From JAIBJN01 sp963839745 (GTDB taxonomy: Bacteria; Actinomycetota; Thermoleophilia; Gaiellales; Gaiellaceae), in contig CAWIWC010000010.1 in the NCBI GenBank assembly GCA_963839745.1, positions 1 through 64,000 of the forward strand: a stretch of 64,000 nucleotides of DNA, in the 5' to 3' direction. A model generated the notes under the pieces. It did not search any database and was not told the DNA's origin. It was given only the letters and a program-made list of their open reading frames with translations. This document shows, piece by piece, positions 61,528 to 64,000 of the stretch; the first letter of the stretch is position 1; each line of letters opens with the position of its first letter. A program made the translations under genes and the position numbers.

Positions 61528-62730
61528 GTGGGCAGGATCTCCGCCGAGGAGCTCACGGAGCTCGCACCCTGCTCGCCGGACGAGGTCCGGCGCCTGCAGG
61601 ATCTGGGCCTCCTCGACGCGGGGGACGAGGATGGCTTCCGCTCCTCGGACGTCCACGTCGTGCGCCTGATGGCGGCCTTCGAGGAGGCGGGCGTTCCGCT
61701 CGAGGACGTCGCCAAGGGCGTCGAGACGGGCGAGCTCTCGTTCCCGCTCGGGCTCTTCCTGCCGGACCCCGTCGGATCCTCGGCGACATACGAGGAGCTG
61801 GCCGAGGAGCTCGGCCGCCCGCCCGAGCTGGTTCGGCGGCTCTCGGGCGAGCTGGGCTTCCCGCCGCCCGAGGACGACCGAGTGCGCGCCGAGGACGCCG
61901 ACATGCTCAGGCTCCTGTTCACCAGGCTCGACCTCGCGGACGACGACGAGCTCTCGCGCTTCGCCCGGCTCTACGGCGGCACGATCCAGCGGCTGGTCGG
62001 TGCCGGGCTCCAGTTCTTCGACCTTGCGGTGCGCCAGCGCGTCGAGGCGTTCGACGATCTCTCGAACGAGGAGAAGGACGGGCTCGTCTATCAGAGGGCG
62101 GCGGGCTACACGGAGCTCGTCGCCTCGATCGTCCCCTGGCTTCAAGGCCGACACCGTGAGCGCTCCGTGCTCGACTACCTGGTCGGAGTGACAGAGGGCT
62201 ACATGGAGGAGCGCGGGCTGACGCCACGGCAGCCCAGGCAGCCGCCGGCAATCGCCTTCCTCGATCTGACGGGCTACACCGCCCTGGCCGAGGAGCGGGG
62301 CGACAGGGCCGCCGCCGAGCTCGCCGCAGACCTTGCCACCGTCGTGCACGAGGCCTCGCGCACCCACGGCTGCCGGCCGGTGAAATGGCTCGGCGACGGT
62401 GTGATGTTCTACTTCAGCGAGCCGGAGAGCGCGATTCGCAGCGGCCTCGCGCTGATCGAGCAGGCCGAGAAGGCGATCTCCGTGCCCGCGAGGATCGGGA
62501 TCAACGCCGGGCCGGTGATCGTCCAGGAGGGCGACTACTACGGCCGGACGGTCAACGTCGCCGCGAGGATCGCCGACTACGCGGGGCCGCACGAGGTGCT
62601 CGTGAGCGAAGCGGCGCTGAAGAGCTCGGGCATGGACGAGGGAGGCTTCGAGCTCGTCGGCGACGTGCCGCTGAAGGGCGTCTCCGCGGCCGTGCGGCTC
62701 CACAGGGCGAAGCGGACGGTGGGCGCATGA
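61528..62730 (+). CDS. MerR-like HTH fused to class III adenylate cyclase
   Basis: The protein has 400 residues. The N-terminal 65 residues resemble a MerR-type DNA-binding region (DEVRRLQDLGLLDAGDEDGF, DVHVVRLMAAFEEAGVPLEDVAKGV). A helical middle part follows. The cyclase domain (about 240-390) has FLDLTGYT with the first metal Asp, WLGDGVMFY with the second, and YYGRTVNVAARI with the transition-state Asn and Arg. All catalytic residues seem present, so it probably makes cAMP. Its stop overlaps the AraC gene by ATGA. Confidence 0.82.
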   Translation: MGRISAEELTELAPCSPDEVRRLQDLGLLDAGDEDGFRSSDVHVVRLMAAFEEAGVPLEDVAKGVETGELSFPLGLFLPDPVGSSATYEELAEELGRPPELVRRLSGELGFPPPEDDRVRAEDADMLRLLFTRLDLADDDELSRFARLYGGTIQRLVGAGLQFFDLAVRQRVEAFDDLSNEEKDGLVYQRAAGYTELVASIVPWLQGRHRERSVLDYLVGVTEGYMEERGLTPRQPRQPPAIAFLDLTGYTALAEERGDRAAAELAADLATVVHEASRTHGCRPVKWLGDGVMFYFSEPESAIRSGLALIEQAEKAISVPARIGINAGPVIVQEGDYYGRTVNVAARIADYAGPHEVLVSEAALKSSGMDEGGFELVGDVPLKGVSAAVRLHRAKRTVGA

Positions 62731-63170
62731 CCACGACGACGCTCGTCCCGCCGGCGCGACACCTCCTGCGCGCGAAGGACCTCGCCGACGCCCGCTACCA
62801 CGAGCCGCTCGACGTCTCCGACCTGGCACGGGCGGCCCACCTCTCGCAGGCGCACTTCAGCCGCGAGTTCCGCAAGGCCTTCGGCGAGTCGCCGCACCAG
62901 TACCTCCTCACCCGGCGCCTGGAGCGTGCCGCGGCGCTGCTTCGCCACACCGACTGGTCGGTGGCGGACATCTGCTTCGCGGTCGGGCTGCGCAGCGTGG
63001 GGTCGTTCACGACGAGCTTCCGCCGGGCGTACGGCGTCTCCCCGACGGAGTACCGGGCCGCCCATCCATCGGCTCTGACACATGTCCGGATCCCCACCTG
63101 CGTCGCCCAGGCCTACGCGCGCCCGCAGTCCAGCACGTTTCGAGAAGACAGTCCCGAGCCGCGCGACTAA
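62727..63170 (+). CDS. AraC family transcriptional regulator (HTH domain only)
   Basis: The protein has 147 residues, consisting mainly of the C-terminal AraC DNA-binding domain: two helix-turn-helices (SDLARAAHLSQAHFSREFRKAFGESPHQYL and VADICFAVGLRSVGSFTTSFRRAYGVSPTEYR). No ligand-binding cupin domain is present. The ATG overlaps the cyclase stop. With the VOC gene 36 bases downstream it forms a pair often found in soil bacteria, so it probably controls that gene. Confidence 0.85.
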   Translation: MTTTTLVPPARHLLRAKDLADARYHEPLDVSDLARAAHLSQAHFSREFRKAFGESPHQYLLTRRLERAAALLRHTDWSVADICFAVGLRSVGSFTTSFRRAYGVSPTEYRAAHPSALTHVRIPTCVAQAYARPQSSTFREDSPEPRD

Positions 63171-63206
63171 CGTCGTCCTCGACCTCGAAACGCAAGGAGA
63201 AAAGCG

Positions 63207-63620
63207 ATGCTGAAGCAGCTCACGCACGTCAACGTCTGGGTGCACGACCAGGACGAGGCGCTCGCCTTCTACACGGAGAAGCTCGGAATGGAGCTTCGTG
63301 ACGACGTCACGGTGGCCGAGCTCGGCAACTTCCGCTGGCTGACGGTCGGACTCCCGGGGCAGGACGATGTCGCGCTCACGCTCATGGCGGTGCCCGGCCC
63401 GCCCGTCTTCGACGAGGAGACGCGCAACCAGGTGCTCGCGACCCTGGCGAAGGGCGCCGCCGGCGGGCTCTTCTTCACCACCTCGGACATCCACGGGACC
63501 TACGAGGAGCTGAAGAAGCGCGGCGTCGAGTTCTCGCAGGAGCCGACGCAGCAGCCGTATGGGATCGACGCGGGCTTCCGCGACCCGTCCGGCAACCAGA
63601 TGCGGGTGATGGGCGAGTAG
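63207..63620 (+). CDS. VOC family protein
   Basis: The protein has 137 residues. LTHVNVWVHDQDEALAFYTEKLGMELRDDV and GGLFFTTSDIHGTYEELKKRGVEFSQEP with the ending GFRDPSGNQMRVM match VOC family enzymes. The site AAGGAGAAAAGCG precedes the ATG. It is the last gene of the cyclase-AraC-VOC run. It may bind a toxin or act as a dioxygenase or isomerase. Confidence 0.82.
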   Translation: MLKQLTHVNVWVHDQDEALAFYTEKLGMELRDDVTVAELGNFRWLTVGLPGQDDVALTLMAVPGPPVFDEETRNQVLATLAKGAAGGLFFTTSDIHGTYEELKKRGVEFSQEPTQQPYGIDAGFRDPSGNQMRVMGE

Positions 63621-63632
63621 CGACCGAGCGCC

Positions 63633-63655
63633 GGGGCCCCGCACCGCGGGGCCCC
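63633..63655. terminator. Bidirectional hairpin between convergent genes
   Basis: GGGGCCCCGC pairs perfectly with GCGGGGCCCC around an ACC loop, followed by ATTCG. It lies between the VOC stop and the stop of the convergent gene. Confidence 0.6.
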
Positions 63656-63675
63656 ATTCGCGCGTGAGGGCTCCG

Positions 63676-64000
63676 CTAGGTGCGGATCTCGTCCGGCAGG
63701 CCGAAGCGCCCGAAGATGTCGCGGAGCGGGTCGATCGGCTCGTCCGGCCAACGCGCCTGGTCCAGGAGCTCGGGCGCCGGCTCCCGGCGGGTGATGAACG
63801 AGGTGATGTCCGAGACCTTGGCGCCGCGGTACGTGAGCACGTTGAGGGCGAACGGGCGGTAGCTCCCCGACTCCTCGTACCACGTGTATGCGCCGAAGGC
63901 CGGCTGCGCGTTCGCGCGGGCCCGCAGATGGTGCCAGCGCCACTCTCCCGAGAGCGGCCACTCGGCGAGGAAGGCGGTGATCGCCTCGCGCCCCTGGAAC
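63676..64000 (-). CDS. C-terminal SnoaL-like domain of ECF sigma factor (partial)
   Basis: Only the last 107 codons are inside the window. The sequence (FQGREAITAFLAEWPLSGEWRWHHLRARANAQPAFG, then SYRPFALNVLTYRGAKVSDITSFI, ending IFGRFGLPDEIRT) matches the SnoaL_2-type tail of long ECF sigma factors (SigG/TIGR02960 type), which replace the usual anti-sigma control. The gene starts beyond base 64000. A free-standing SnoaL-like protein is the alternative. Confidence 0.7.
   Translation of the reverse strand, partial: FQGREAITAFLAEWPLSGEWRWHHLRARANAQPAFGAYTWYEESGSYRPFALNVLTYRGAKVSDITSFITRREPAPELLDQARWPDEPIDPLRDIFGRFGLPDEIRT

Overview
The window is GC-rich, densely coded bacterial DNA: short spacers, many 4-base ATGA/GTGA gene overlaps, and GTG or TTG starts. 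The PspA/PspAA/PspAB/HtpX set, DUF3152-type protease, DUF5995 protein and FIST/GAF kinases suggest an actinobacterium, perhaps class Thermoleophilia. That placement is inference from gene content; no rRNA or marker phylogeny is available. Seven apparent frameshifts interrupt five otherwise well-conserved genes, so the assembly probably carries base-level errors.

Region 1 (1-16.4 kb, plus strand) is one long catabolic locus. A branched-chain-amino-acid-type (HAAT) ABC transporter (two permeases, a binding protein, two ATPases) is followed by a Tm-1-like/UPF0261 protein and its PEP-hydrolase-family TIM barrel partner. Then come a cupin, a flavin oxidase, a sugar epimerase, a creatininase-family amidohydrolase, a second UPF0261 protein, a DeoR regulator, a second epimerase/isomerase, two Gfo/Idh/MocA dehydrogenases and an FbaB/DeoC-like aldolase. 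It looks like uptake and breakdown of an unidentified sugar or polyol derivative. A RAYT-type transposase unit with perfect 21-bp inverted ends (16420-17376) separates it from the glycolate oxidase genes glcD-glcE-glcF (minus strand). A PfkB kinase diverges from glcD.

Region 2 (22-32 kb) is mixed: a secreted LVIVD-repeat protein with strong terminators, a TadE/G-like pilus protein, an orphan Cap12/PycTIR-like TIR protein (candidate immune effector), a CBS protein, a hydrolase, a GAF protein, then a minus-strand run of cytochrome c, HAD phosphatase, serS and tRNA-Ser(UGA).

Region 3 (32-47 kb) holds membrane and envelope-stress genes (htpX-pspAB, pspA-pspAA), an MBL hydrolase, an O-methyltransferase, a free-standing E2-type acyltransferase with an acyl-CoA synthetase, two tandem zinc alcohol dehydrogenases, a secreted beta-propeller protein and an OmpR-type two-component system.

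Region 4 (47-51.8 kb) is bounded by tRNA-Ala(CGC) and a 43-bp perfect repeat of that tRNA's 3' part, as an integrated island would be. It carries a DUF5995 protein, a FIST sensor protein and a GAF-GAF-PAS histidine kinase; no integrase is visible. Region 5 (51.8-64 kb) has an MFS efflux / LuxR / flavin monooxygenase / ABM-like set, a tightly coupled three-gene operon (patatin phospholipase, unknown protein, ComEC-like MBL hydrolase) below a truncated sigma factor, and a MerR-like/adenylate cyclase-AraC-VOC set. The strongest candidates for undescribed systems are the patatin-unknown-MBL operon, the orphan TIR protein, the tRNA-bounded FIST/kinase island and the Tm-1-centred catabolic locus.
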